Of a stretch of DNA of 64,000 bases, positions 28,858 through 40,625 are shown in pieces. Each line of letters starts with the position of its first letter. Positions within the stretch are counted from its first letter, which is position 1. The stretch comes from Dendrophyllia cribrosa (lineage: Eukaryota; Cnidaria; Anthozoa; Scleractinia; Dendrophylliidae). The translations under genes and the position numbers were made by a program. The notes under the pieces are model-generated. The model saw nothing but the letters and a program-made list of their open reading frames with translations, did no database searches and was not told the DNA's origin. The stretch covers positions 30,721,643 to 30,785,642 of the forward strand of contig JAJLRJ010000003.1 in the NCBI GenBank assembly GCA_024195265.1. The letters are read 5' to 3'.

Positions 28858-30192
28858 GTAAGAGATATATAGTGATTCTCAAAGGAGGATATTACCATCT
28901 TCCCAGCATGCTTTGGGTAAAATTCGGGTGAATGACTTTCGGTGGAACCGAAGAATGCACGTATTTTAGACAAAGTTGTACATGGATTTACTCGCTTTAA
29001 TGTAAAGGCATCGAAAGAAAACAATGCGAACCTTATTCCTCTATTAATGATGTGCCAGGAAATGTTTTTCTTAGAGTGGAGTGGACCCGTTGAAAAAAAT
29101 TATCGTGGTATAGTTTGACTGTTGTCGTACATGTCTGCTTGTAGTCATCGGTAATGCATATTTTAAATTGGTTGGATCGATTCAAAAACGGCGAGTCAAA
29201 CGCCAAATAACACCCAATTCCAGTCATTTAAGTTCTAAACCTTCTCGAAAACCTAATTGACTCCAATTGACTCCACGATTTCATCCCAAATTTTGAAGTT
29301 GAAAGTGATCTATTTCGGCGGCTGTTTGTTTTTATCGACATTGAATTGAAAGTGACTACATCCGGCAAGCTCCAAGTTGCGCGTCGTTTGTGAGAAGATC
29401 TATTTGCATTTGTGGACTGATTTGAGTTTTATTTTGGTCACAGCAAAATATAAGATAAAATGAAGTTGAATGGTTAGTGCTCGTACCATAGAAAAGTCAG
29501 AAAATAGCAAGAAAAGTGAAGATCGATTTTAAACTAAAAATAACATAACCGTAAACAAACACAGCAGGACAGTCGCGTGCTGAGTGGTTGAGCTGAGTAG
29601 CTGTTGTTTTATATTTTTATTAGCGGGAATTATTTCACCGGCTCTGTTCACCAGTGTTAGATTCAATAATCCAAAGCAAGCAAATATACGGATATTTCTT
29701 CTAATATAAGCCGGCATTGTTTTGAAATGGCGAGACGGTTTATTGATTCCATGAATTTGTGAAGAGATTTCAAGCGTCTACCACGCGACGCTTATCGCGG
29801 GTTTCGGCACGTCTGGGAAGTTAAGCGGCCTTAAAGCAAACTGTAAACACAACCCGAAATGGAAAATACTCTGTAAAGGTGAATAGAATAAATAGGTTAA
29901 CATAGATTTCTTTTGAAAGGTTTCCGCTACGACCAACTGACCTCCAACCTCAACGGCGTCTGTGTAAAATGAGCTGCTTGCGGGTTGCCGCCGTTTGATA
30001 ATATAGTTTAGTTGCAGTGCATGTCGGGAAGATGGTAATATCCTCCTTTGTGATTCTCCCTAGCCTGATCTTTATTCTTTAGATCTCGGCGTTTGTTCAT
30101 AATACGAACTGTGTCTTCTCAAAATTAAACTGATTTATCTTCTTTGAACTGATGCGTTTGTCAGCCTAAATGGCAGGATTTTACTTTTGTAG

Positions 30193-30350
30193 GTGAGTTA
30201 GGCTGGGAGTTGTTTCATAAGAAAGAGCACATGGCTGAGCTTTATGAAGCTTTGCTGACAGCCGGTGAGGATTATGGGATCGGAGACTTTGGCACGTACG
30301 CATTAAACTCGCTGAGACTTGAGAAAGGTTTCCGTGCGTGGGGTTTTGAG
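30193..30350 (+). pseudogene. DMGDH pseudogene block 4 (GCV_T)
   Basis: Acceptor cttttgtag, then GELGWELFHKKEHMAELYEA and FGTYALNSLRLEKGFRAWGF, donor gtattt. The GELGWE motif and RLEKGFRAWG segment are diagnostic for the folate-binding domain. Confidence 0.88.
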
Positions 30351-30370
30351 GTATTTATATTTTTGGATAG

Positions 30371-30602
30371 TTAAAGGGATAGTATCACGAGGTCGAAACT
30401 TGAAAACGTCGGCCCACTTTTCAAGTTTGATTTCGCAAATTCAAAAAGGCCGTCGAGAAGTGGAGGTATTTGTTGAATCAAAAAATCCGTTTTGATAGCC
30501 AGAAGAAAGAAAAAATCACTTTTAACAGTGATATGGCCAAAATTCCGGTGCATGAATAGTGAACAGTGCCGCGCGTGGAACCTCGTGATACTATCCCTTT
30601 AA
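30371..30602. mobile_element. TTAA-flanked MITE
   Basis: Ends AGGGATAGTATCACGAGG and complement, TTAA at 30371-30374 and 30599-30602. Only the ends are inverted repeats. Confidence 0.82.
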
Positions 30603-30810
30603 CCCTTTCACTACCAGAGTCAATTATGGTGTGACCATAGAAAGGAAACCTCTTAAGCAGTACTTTCCTTTAGTACTTTTTGTTTTGCAGTATTAAACAA
30701 AATGACATTTGGGATTTTTCTTGAATTATAAATATTGGGATTCTTGGGAGTTAAAGGGTTAATTTCTACTGAAATCATAATCATGATCTTAATCAATCAT
30801 CATATGTTAA

Positions 30811-31017
30811 CACGAGAATTTAGTTTTATCGACTGAGTCGATAAGGTAAATTGACCACCGTAAAAAGATTCAAATAGCTGACGTTTCGAGCGCTAGCCCT
30901 TCGTCGGAGCGAATCCGCTCCGACGAAGGGCTAGCGCTCGAAACGTCAGCTATTTGAATCTTTTTACGGTGGTCAATTTACCTTATCGACTCAGTCGATA
31001 AAACTAAATTCTCGTGT
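30811..31017. repeat. Near-perfect 207-bp hairpin
   Basis: Arms of about 100 bp around a loop of only a few bases (sequence aat at the centre). Includes ttatcgactgagtcgataa, itself palindromic, and gacgtttcgagcgctagccc. Confidence 0.92.
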
Positions 31018-31446
31018 TTCATCCCCCCACCGACGCAGCACCACAGTTTCTCTAGAAACTAACTCCATTAATCATCTGTTAAGTTGAGTTACTACTTTTA
31101 TTAAATACGCTCTATTTTTCCATACTCATTGGCTACACTTGTGTACTGAGAGTATCCACAACGTATTGGTAACATCACAGATTACTTGAAAAGAATCTTA
31201 CCAAGATTTATCATGTTTTTTTTTTCACTTTAGCCGCAATAGTATTATTACAAAAGTACTGAAAGTGCAGTCCCCGGTATGACTTGATTTAGGGATAATC
31301 AAGTCATACAGAAGCAGATAGAATATAATCAGTTTGTAGCTTAGTTATACACAGATTGTCCGCTGAGGAAGGTTTTATCTACTGGATAAAATCTAGTTAT
31401 CATCTCTTTCAAAAAGAGATGCTACCCTATACAGACCTAGGGCAAA

Positions 31447-31525
31447 GTAAGTAAAGTAAAACTTTATTTCAGCAGGGTGGCCCATTCAGCTCGAAGGCTG
31501 GTATCCAGAAGGGCCCTGCATTTAA
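31447..31525 (-). mobile_element. LINE/SINE 3' end, minus orientation
   Basis: On the minus strand: hairpin gcagggccc...ccctgc, then aataaagtttta and a tttac repeat. Confidence 0.5.
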
Positions 31526-31837
31526 AAAATACTTTACATTATGCTAATTACAAAGGCTAAAAAATACATAATAGAGGACTAGGCAAATTACAATGCTAAT
31601 TTAAATAAGAAGGCAAAAAATGTATTACTAAAATTTATGATAAAAGAATTTTTTTGCTAGGCGTACATGTACACCAACATTGCCGCCATGCATACGCCCT
31701 GTAGTAAAGTTCTTGTAAGTTACGGCCGAATAGTAAAGCTTTATGTTTTATTGTAGTCAGTAATCAGCAGGCTTAACTTCTTCAAAATGAATAAATGTAT
31801 CTTCATTGTTGTTGTCGTTGGTATTTTTATCTGCAGA

Positions 31838-31896
31838 TGAATATGTCAACCAACGCTGTTAAAGCGGATTTAATGTCTGATGCAAAATTAAACAAG
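31838..31896 (+). pseudogene. DMGDH pseudogene block 5, frameshifted
   Basis: Acceptor tatctgcag; MNMSTNA then, after one missing base, a segment ending KLNK, where the family has MN..TNPLEAGL...KLNK. Without correction the frame reads TAA after eleven codons. Donor gtactt. Confidence 0.7.
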
Positions 31897-31897
31897 G

Positions 31898-33102
31898 TAC
31901 TTGGTTAAAAAGTTATTCAACGATTTTGTGTTTAATATAATGCCGGCTTATTAATAACTTGACCAACGTGACAGTACAAATTACATGGTAAAAATAAGAA
32001 TAACTTATTTAACGTCGATAACGTAAGGGGTGGTCACTCAGTCTCCCGAGGCAGAGTACGCTCAGCAGACCGCTTGCCACGCAAACCATGCTTGAGTTTA
32101 ACACTCAACCGCACCCCCAACCGCACCCCCCACCACCACCCCGTGGCTTTTAAGCTTCCCACAGTACCTGAGTGCAAATCGAGTCCATACAAAAGAGAGC
32201 GCTTAAGATCATGTTCTCAGATGCGATAGTCAAGGTCAATTTTCCGTTTCTTAATAACGCCGTCTTACTCTTTACAATCGGTTTTTCTCGAACACGGCGT
32301 CTCCCTCCCAAAATTCAATAATTATTGTTTAGTTCCACCTAGAAGACCTGTGTCGTACAAACTGCGTGATCACTCCCCTTTGTAAGCGCCCAGATGTCGT
32401 ACTCTAGCAGTTTTATTCTCTCAGCCACGCGAATGTATAATGATAGCATGAATCGGTTGTAAAGATCCAAATTTTATCATTAATTCTATGTCTAGTTTTT
32501 TATCTTGAAGTTATAATATTATCTTTCAATCCTTTTTTTTTCGAGTTTGTAATTCCATTGTAGTACAGTCTTTACTGCAGATTTGGAAATAAAGTCATCA
32601 TTATAATATTTTTTCAAAGCATTTTTTAAAATATCTTGAAGTTTGTGAAACTCGCCATGCTCTTAGTTCGACTTCGGATCCTTGTTAACATGAACATACT
32701 TGGCAAGGCGTTATGAACACATTGTAAAAAAATCGTACTTATTAGCAAAACAAAGAAACGGCAATGTTTCAAATGAAGAAAAAACTTTGTAATAAAGTAA
32801 CCGTATATACAACAGTCTGTACATGTATATTCTAAAAACAGTGAACTACAAGGCCGGTTTTCCTACGACTAAATTAATAGGCAACGTGGCGAAGCCGAAT
32901 GGCTATCGCTAGCTAAAGTTATAACGAGGACGTGTTATGTACTTATTTTAGTGTAATTCTCAATTATGGTTTTACTGAAAAAAGGTTACTTTTCATATAC
33001 GTAATATAATTTCTCGTGGAAATCATCAAGCTAGTCATGGATCATCTTGGTAATGAATGTAATTATTTTCAGCTCTCTGCTTGGTTGAGTTATTAAATGA
33101 TG
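31898..33102. other. Intergenic; nothing recognised
   Basis: Searched for the remaining DMGDH C-terminal exons and found none. AT-rich, no clear repeat ends. Confidence 0.5.
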
Positions 33103-33376
33103 TCAGATGTCTGCACTGTCTATCAACGGCTGACGCTTGCGTCTCGTTGATGGAGAATCTCGCGATCGCGAAACGGCGTGGTAATCACCAGTCTCCTCAC
33201 TGTCAATATGCGAACCAATAAGTGGAGTGATCAGGTAGTAACCCAGACCGCGACCAATCACAACAGCCACAAAGAACCACGTGTTGTACGTCATGGCAAT
33301 CAACATCAGGAAATAAGCGAAAGAGAGTTCGGTTACAAACAGAAACGTCTTTGAAAACTGCGTGATAATGTCTAGC
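33103..33376 (-). CDS. SLC31A2: SLC31A2-like exon 3 (TM2, TM3, tail)
   Basis: Acceptor ttctgtccag; encodes YFLMLIAMTYNTWFFVAVVI and GRGLGYYLITPLIG, then a tail ending IDSADI and a stop. Confidence 0.92.
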
Positions 33377-34953
33377 CTGGACAGAAAAATTAACACATTG
33401 ATCAGTTCATTTTAATTGTCTTCTAACAGGTCATATTCGATAACAACAACAACAACTTTATTCATTTAAATTTAATTACAATTTACACTGACCCGCAGAT
33501 AGCAAGAGCTAATCGAGACGGGCAGTGTTTGAGGTATATATATATATATAAATATGTATATTTAAACTATCAAATTAAAATTACGAACACGATAAGAGTT
33601 TTAACCTGGGTAAAGATTGACTTTCACAGTATATACAGTATATGTGCTAACTTCAAGGCAAACTCTTATTGTATTGTCAGCGCCTGGATATAAGAAATTG
33701 TGCGGCGCTCTGATTGGTTCCTTACTACTGGCATATCAGGTCATATCATACTAGTATAAAAGTCGCAAGAGTTAGTGTTGGAAAATTTTCTAAACTGCTT
33801 ACGAATAGTTCTGCTCATGCGCACAATGGTGCAAAGATGTTTTGCTGCGAATAATTGTTCTGCTCCAGTCCTCTACAACGGCAGCCCAATTTCTGCTCTG
33901 TTTTAGCTGTTATGAATAAATATTAAATTGAATAACAAACTCGGTGATCGAATGATAGAACCATCTGATTGAACTCAGCTATCGCAAAATATCGTGATTT
34001 GTCAGTGTCTCGAAGATCAAGTATTTGACTGACAAATCACGATATTTGTTCAACCTCATCCAATAATTGATATTTATTAAATCTTACCTAGAAAAAAGAT
34101 AATATATCTTATTGATCAAAGGATTTTTAAACTGGCACTTGAGGTGCAATCGTAGTGTAACGTGTAGTCCTTTGACGCACTCATACAGTACCGCCAGGGC
34201 AAGAACGGCCACAAATGATCCACTTGTACCTACAAATACACGGAAATGTCAAAATAAAGCGACTAAATACGGAATATTGGGGAGGGGAGGAAAGGGGTGC
34301 AGGTCATCCAGTGAAGACGAAGTAACAAAATAATTTCTTTAACTTTAACTAACAAAAAGGCAACTTGTCTGTGTCCTAGTCTAGTCAGTCGCTTTCTCGC
34401 CTTGCCCCCTGTGAGGCTTTTCTCGCGCTCTCATTTCTCACATATTAAACGCCTCTTATGTCTCTTATATTTTTGCCTCCGGCCCGTCGGTCGGCCTTCG
34501 GTCGGCCACGACATCTCACGAAAGCGTGCAGCGAGAGAACCTCTGGTAGCCATGGTATGTGGGCGCCGGCGAGAGAGAGAGAGAGAGCTCTCTAGCCGTC
34601 GCCACATGGGATACCTAACAGACTTACGTTTTGTTGCCTTTCGTTGCCTAGTTTCCAGAAAAAAAAGAGTCGATTTGTACTCGAAAGTATCAAGTTAATA
34701 TCAGACTTTAGCTTGAATTTAGCTTAGAAACATCATTTCATCCACAAAAAACCTCACCGACAATAGGTCGGAGATGGCAAAGAGAACCTCACTCGCATCA
34801 CAGGAACCTTTAAAATGTAAACAAATGTTCTCAACTGGGGCAGTTAGAGAAGTTTATACATGAATACTAAGGTAAAAACTTACCTCTCATCGAAGTCGCC
34901 TTCCATTCTCGAAACATTAGGATCGTGTGGTTATTATCAGTAGAAAAATACAT
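33103..34953 (-). CDS. SLC31A2: Copper transporter of the CTR/SLC31 family, SLC31A2-like, three exons
   Basis: CTR proteins form trimers that carry Cu(I); the CTR2 branch is mainly endolysosomal (family knowledge). Exons 34884-34953, 34088-34229 and 33103-33376 join in frame to 161 residues. The N terminus MYFSTDNNHTILMFREWKA resembles CTR2 and lacks the Met/His-rich copper-collecting ectodomain of CTR1. TM1 is about residues 27-42 (SFVAVLALAVLYECVKG). TM2 contains the M-x3-M copper gate MLIAM. TM3 carries G-x3-G (VVIGRGLGYYL), needed for trimer packing. The C-terminal tail is long and basic (STRRKRQ) and lacks the HCH ending of CTR1. The ATG follows directly on an acceptor-like cttgcag, which suggests an upstream noncoding exon. 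Orthology to SLC31A2 is inferred; family membership is firm. Confidence 0.88.
33440..33560 (-). mobile_element. LINE 3' end with (TTG)n tail, in SLC31A2-like intron 2
   Basis: On the minus strand: hairpin cactgcccgtctcg...gcgggtcagtg, aataaag, then (ttg)n. A (ta)n run adjoins at about 33535-33550. Confidence 0.65.
34088..34229 (-). CDS. SLC31A2: SLC31A2-like exon 2 (TM1)
   Basis: Acceptor tttgtag; encodes TSGSFVAVLALAVLYECVKG and a basic loop to YYLFSR, donor gtaaga. Confidence 0.85.
34405..34555. mobile_element. MITE in SLC31A2-like intron 1, relative of 28427-28615
   Basis: Right end gagagaacctctggtagcca; left end gaggcttttctcgcgctctc is its rough complement. Confidence 0.65.
34884..34953 (-). 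CDS. SLC31A2: SLC31A2-like exon 1
   Basis: ATG at 34951-34953 encodes MYFSTDNNHTILMFREWKA and ends SMR plus one base, donor gtaagt. Confidence 0.85.
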
Positions 34954-35521
34954 CTGCAAGAAAAAAGAAGACTTGTGCTCACTCAGTCAATATAACGCGT
35001 GACAAATTTTCCATTGACCCCTTTAGAATTTTTGGTTTCCTCTTAAATATGTAAACAGCTGAGATGAGAAAGTGTTTGAAACATAAAACACAACGAACAC
35101 TTGAACGAGAAACATTACAGCATTCTTTGGAAATTTTCCTTTGTCTTTTGCGACCTGAAAACCAACTGAAAACACCCAATAAAACAGGTAATCTTTAGCT
35201 GCCGATCTAGTGTCACTTATTGAAATTTTTTTATTGTTTTCGTTTGGGTATCGTATTGATAGTGTTTTATGTCAATAAAACTACTGAAAGAGAAATAATT
35301 GGAGGGAAGCTTATCAAACTCTCTCTCCTCCGACAAACTATAATTTTAAGGAAGCACACTACACCATCCCCTCGGTATGGTCATCACCTTACGCATGCGC
35401 ACAGGCCTCTTGGGATATCGGGGATACGGAAGATTGGGGGGAGGGAAATGTAAAGTGCGCAGTGTCTGAAAAAGGAAGCGTATGGGGGACGCGCGCGATC
35501 TTGCGGAGGAGGGGGAAATAA
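34954..35521. other. Upstream region of the SLC31A2-like gene
   Basis: Expected to hold its promoter and noncoding first exon. No TATA box or other element could be assigned. Confidence 0.4.
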
Positions 35522-35556
35522 CTTGTTCCGTGAATGAAACTGGAACCTCCAACAGC

Positions 35557-35587
<31 letters not shown>

Positions 35588-37362
35588 TACAATCTTTCAA
35601 CAGGAAAGCCCATTCACCCGAAAGTAGTTTTCAATAGAGTCCTGTATGTATGAAAAGTTGTAATTGCTCGAAGGGAAGTTAGTATATTGCCGTGATTATT
35701 TCATGGGAGGAGTTGGTGAGGTAGGGGCGGGGGCGAGTCAAAATGTTAGAGACTGAAATATATTTTTAGGCGAGATAAGTGGGAGAAGGAGAATGCCAGG
35801 CTCTCTGGCCTTTCCCTGGCTCCTCCACGGATAAGAGTATTTATTAAACAATTTTTGACCATGAATTCACATGCCCTGCGGTCCTGTTTAATTTAACCCT
35901 CTCCCCTGTGTGGGCTCCCCTCTAACTTTGTCCTTAAGGTTACAGAGTACCTTCAGAACAACCATTTTATTGAATTTTTTTTCGGCGTCAAAATAAAGTT
36001 TACAGAATGAACTTTCATCCAAAAAAAATTATCGAAAAATAGTGAAAATTGACGGAGAAATGACGGTATAACTTTTTGAACGGAAGTAAAAGTTTCTCTT
36101 TTGATTGATTTAGCGGCGCTGTTTTCTTAAAGTTAATTTTTCGCTTGTAGGGGACACTTTAAAGAAATACAACTCAAAGGAGATTTGTTCGATTTTCCCT
36201 CAAATTTGGACAGAAGCTAGGCTAACATATGATCAACAAAAAAGTGTCGGTGAATTTCTTATTTCCGAAAACTTTTTCGTCAAGAGCCATTTCCGTGCGA
36301 TCACTCCAATTTTTTTTCTCCCTTTTTCGAAAATATTCTGTAACTTTTCACTGCAATTGAATATGGGAAATCGCCGACAAATTGTTTTAGCGCTTCGTGT
36401 CCGGAAACCCGAGAACAAATCAAATTAGCAAAATACAATAATCGCTTTGAGTTATAGCGTTTTAAAGCTGATTCGAACGTTCGAAATTAGACGTCGTAAA
36501 AAATTCGACAATTCATTTTATTACCAAATGGTTTCCATATTTAGATAACCAGCTCTACAAGCTTTAATTTGATATCTAGGTTTAGGTATATTAAGCGTAA
36601 TCTTAAGACGCTGGAGCTGTTATACTGGAGACACCCTCGAAGGTACACGGTAACCTTATAACGGGGAACGTGCTGCTGGTTAGGAAGTGGTTTTCTTTTG
36701 GTTTTCTGGGTCTTCCGTATTTTTTCAATATGTGATCTCCACAAGTGGGGCTAATTAGAGAGAGGGGCTTAATAGAGCTTATACTGTAGATGTCGTTCCA
36801 GGATTAGTCCAGTGTTGATAGTTGTGTCCGGCCATAAGAGAGATTAATAAGTGAAAATAACCAAGGGAGGAGACAAACTTGTTCCGTGAATGAAACCAGA
36901 ACCTCCAACAGCTCGAAGGGAAGTTAGTATATTGCCGTGATTCTTTCATGGGAGGAGGAGGTGAGGGGAGGGGGGAGGGGGCGGGGTGGCGGGGGGGCGG
37001 GGGGGCGGAGTCAAAATGTTAGAGACTGAAATATATTTTTAGGCGAGATAAGGGGGAGAAAGAAGAGGCCAGGCTCCCTGGCCTTTCCATGGATCCTCCA
37101 CAGATAAGAGTATAAACAATTTTTGACCATGAATTCACATGCCCTGCGGTCCTGTTTAAATAACCCCCTCCCTCCGTGTGGGCTCCCCTCTTATTTGTCC
37201 TTAACGGGGGTCTTCCGCATTTTTTCAATATCTGATCTCCACAAGTGGGGCTAATTGAAGAAAGGGGCTTAATAGAGCTTGTACTGTAGATGTCGTTCCA
37301 GGATTAGTCCAGTGTTGATAGTTGTATCCGGCCGTAAGAGAGATTAATAAGTGAAAATAACT
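35522..37362 (+). repeat. Direct tandem duplication (unit 1 at 35522-36862, unit 2 at 36877-37362)
   Basis: The two units share gttccgtgaatgaaac, cgaagggaagttagtatatt, catgccctgcggtcctgttt and gtcgttccaggattagtcca in the same order. Unit 1 carries about 0.75 kb that unit 2 lacks, bounded by inverted ends (see 35938-36658). An (aat)n run with a LINE-type 3' end (35558-35660, minus) lies inside unit 1. Confidence 0.85.
35938..36658. mobile_element. TIR element inserted in unit 1 only
   Basis: Ends ggttacagagtaccttc and near-complement gaaggtacacggtaacc; unit 2 shows the corresponding site uninterrupted as gtccttaacggggg. No transposase visible. Confidence 0.65.
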
Positions 37363-38255
37363 CGATAGCAAAAGGAAAACGTGACCTCAGTTTGCAGGCT
37401 TTACAAAATATGATCTACCGAAATTGTATAGCAAGAAATTTTTACATGTTTTAATTTGTGAGGATTTGTTTTTATGATCCGCTGGCAGAACAACAACACC
37501 AAAAAAAACACTGTCGTCATTTAAATGCCAAGGAAGAATTGAATATACTTCGTGTTTTATATATTTTGTATCCTTTATCTTTATTATTTCGTGGCGTACC
37601 TGGAAACCACGCTAAATAAAAGATAGATTGATTGAATAGAAGCTGTGATGATAATTGTTCATCAAATATACTAGCTGAATACTGGACCGTAAGAAGTCAG
37701 AACTCTAGAGGTTTACATATTGCCGTTGCGTTTAGCACGCAATATTCAGTTCCTATCGAGTCACTCATCACTGTTTGCTACAGTTTTGATATTTGAACTT
37801 AGGAGATAGAATAATAAACATTGCTGGAACGGCCACCTGCCTCTCTACAAAATGTAGGTGGTATAAGTTTGACACTGAAATAATGTTTAGCTAAAACAAA
37901 ACTATTTTCTATTGTCAGTAGTCTTACTTTTATAACGTTACAAAATAATGTCCCGACATACTGTGAAGGAGTCCTCAAGTTCGATCAAGTCTAATACCCT
38001 CTACTGCATTGTCTTGAACTGGCCTTTTACTGAAATACAAGACTGAGAACCCGACCAAACAACTTACACTGAATACTAAATGATCTGAATGATGGCACTT
38101 CAGACTACACTAGACCTCTTTTTGGAAAGATACACATATATGGCAAACATCATGTACGTGTAGCCAAAACCAAATAAATAATTGAAAATTCCAAGCGGTG
38201 AAAGGTAACGTTATGCCTCTTATAATTGAGACCTTTTCTGTGCGGTATATTTAAA

Positions 38256-38288
<33 letters not shown>

Positions 38289-39000
38289 TTTAATATAAAT
38301 AAATACTGTAAATTAAGAATTATGAAATAATGACTGAGTTACCTTATGTATTCCTCAGAGAAAGACGTGTTCGTTAAATGTTATCCTTCTGACGTGTTAG
38401 TTTAATGTTATCCTTCTGCCAAAAAAAATGATGACTAGCCACCTTGTGTATTGTCAATAATGAGCTTTCTCGTAATCCCCGAATTTTTCGTCTGACCTAT
38501 ACCCTCTTTGAAATTATGATAATAATCTAATTAGGATCGAGCGAGAATGACACAAATAACCTTTCATTTCATGATGATTACAAACACCGAAACATCGGAC
38601 ATAAATACAGTATGTCTTCAGCTATACTGAAATTACATGATCACATTAAAAAGTCTCTTGGCACCTCAGTCAATCATGTTGCATCCACGGTATTTTGCCA
38701 CCAGCATGGTCCTTCGAACGAGAATACCACAGTTTACTATAAATTATTCGGAAAATTTTGGTCCAACTTTTTTTTCGCTTTGCAAGTTTATGGGTGAGGT
38801 CTTTTAGCGGGAGACGATCTTTCTCAGTTTTCTATCTTTTTCTTTTAAGTCGATTTATCGCCAGATTATAAATAATTCTCCTGCAAAACTTCTCCTGGTC
38901 GTATTAACGGGGTGGCCATGTTAATAATGACGTTCGACTAATTCAAATAACCAACATCGTAGCGTAGAAGACTCGGTTCTAATCCCGGGGCCCCTCCCGG

Positions 39001-39021
39001 CCCCCCCCCCCCCCCCCCCCC
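39001..39021 (+). repeat. Poly-C run
   Basis: About 20 consecutive C, doubtful length. Confidence 0.8.
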
Positions 39022-39530
39022 GGGTTCTAATTATGTACTATCCTCCTTATTTTTCTTCTGTTTCTGGTTGCCATCTCATCGCGGATGACACCGGTCACTT
39101 ATAGTTTTAGAGTCAACGGCTGTTTATTTTGTCAGGTCGGTACCGCGAAGAATGTAAGCAAACTCAGGATACTCCATTGTTGATAGTTGTGTCCGGTCAA
39201 TTGAGATTAATCAGTGAAAACAAAAACCGATAGGAAAACTAAACGTGACTTGGAAGCTATTAAAAATGTCATCTATCAAAATTGTGAGGCAAGAAATTAT
39301 TTCTTGTCTTCATTTGTGATGATTTTTTTTACAATGTTTGATCCGCCGGCCAAAACTAAAAAAAATGTCGTGACTGTGATGCCAAGAGAGAACTGAATAT
39401 ACTTCGTGTTTGGGAACTTTGATGAGAATTGTTCACTAAATATGAAGAGGTAATCATACGGTTTCGAGTTCAATTTGGGATTAATTTGCACGAGTGAGTT
39501 TTTCAAAAAGCTCAAAATTGCACGAGCCGC

Positions 39531-39648
39531 ACGACAGTTTTCTTAGTGATAGATTAATAAACGTTTTTGGAACGCCACTGACAACGAAATTTCGTTGTCA
39601 GTGGCGTTCCAAAAACGTTTATTAATCTATCACTAAGAAAACTGTCGT
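39531..39648. repeat. Perfect 118-bp palindrome without loop
   Basis: Arms 39531-39589 and 39590-39648 are exact complements centred on gaaatttc. Half of the arm (aacgtttttggaacgccact) recurs singly near 39870, and the sequence right of the palindrome repeats 39366-39447. Confidence 0.93.
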
Positions 39649-40625
39649 GATTGTGCTGCCAAGAGAAAACTGAATATACTTCGTGTTTGGGAGCTTTGAT
39701 GAGAATTGTTCACTAAATATACCAGCAGGATATTGGATGTAAGATATCTGAACTCTAAACCTGGTGTTGACACCCGGGTGTTGACCACACAATATTTACA
39801 ATATTCAGCTTCTTTCAGGTCACGAGTGTTTGTTTCTGATTTAAGTCAATTTTGATTTTTGTGATAGCTTTATAAACGTTTTTGGAACGCCACTGACAAC
39901 GAAATGCGTAACTGACAAGATTAACGTCTGTCAACTATTTTATTCTATTTTAAGTAGTCATGGATGCATGTTTCCAGAGTGTTCTGGTCCCATATCTCAA
40001 GGAAAGAGAAAAAGAATTATGGTTTCTGTTTTCTAAAACATGATATGATGTCCCCTACATGAAGGAGTCCTTAGTTTCTACTAATCAAGTCTGATCCCCT
40101 GGTTCAAGTTATTATACTGCCGCATTGTCTCCAACTGGAGTTACTCACATATTACCAGAGGACGCTACAACTTACGATAAATGATGACACTTCAGACTGT
40201 GCCGGATGTCTCTCTTGTTGAAAAGACATTCACATACATGAAGTCATTAAAACCAAATAAACAAGGAACAAAAAGGGAATTTTGTACCTCGTATAAAGTA
40301 GCCTATTCTATACCCGTGCATTTTAACATAAATGCTAGAAAATTGAAAACGAAATGACCCGGTTACCTTATTTATTCCTCAGCGGATATGAACGGTTGTC
40401 CCTTCTTTGTCAGATTCTTAGCCTTTTCTGTTAACTAAATTTATCGCCAGATCCGATTAATAATGCTACTGCAAAAGATTTTCATCATCCGTGACCTTGA
40501 ATTTTCTCTCAATTATTCCATGTTATTTGTCCCAAATATGCTATCGTTTACGTTGTTGACGTAATACTGATGACCATCCTATGATCAATACCCTTTCAGA
40601 AGTTCTCTGATTGGCTGGTTCTGTC

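Larger units (their letters stand above)
25035..31896 (+). pseudogene. Inverted partial copy of the DMGDH 3' half (pseudogene)
   Basis: Exon-like blocks run 25035-25245, 27305-27435, 28640-28857, 30193-30350 and 31838-31896. They cover from mid exon 9 through most of the GCV_T domain. Phases still match across blocks, as in the family. Damage visible: TAG at 25045-25047 where exon 9 has Trp501; the first block lacks the exon 9 start; GG instead of AG at 28638-28639; a one-base deletion near 31860 causing a TAA in the last block; and no later exons before 33.1 kb. The first block and its downstream intron match 1-310 in reverse, so it arose by DNA duplication. Alternatively these are the true 3' exons, separated by an inversion. 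Confidence 0.78.
37330..40520 (+). repeat. Diverged direct duplication (about 37330-38800 and 39180-40520)
   Basis: Shared blocks in the same order include aatatacttcgtgtt, gttgatagttgtgtccgg, atgataattgttcatc/atgagaattgttcac, gaaggagtcct and caaaaccaaataaa. A further fragment of the 38580-38720 part recurs at 42165-42310 (aattacatgatcacatt, cacctcagtcaatcatgtt). No coding sequence. An (aat)n run is at 38250-38287. Confidence 0.65.
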
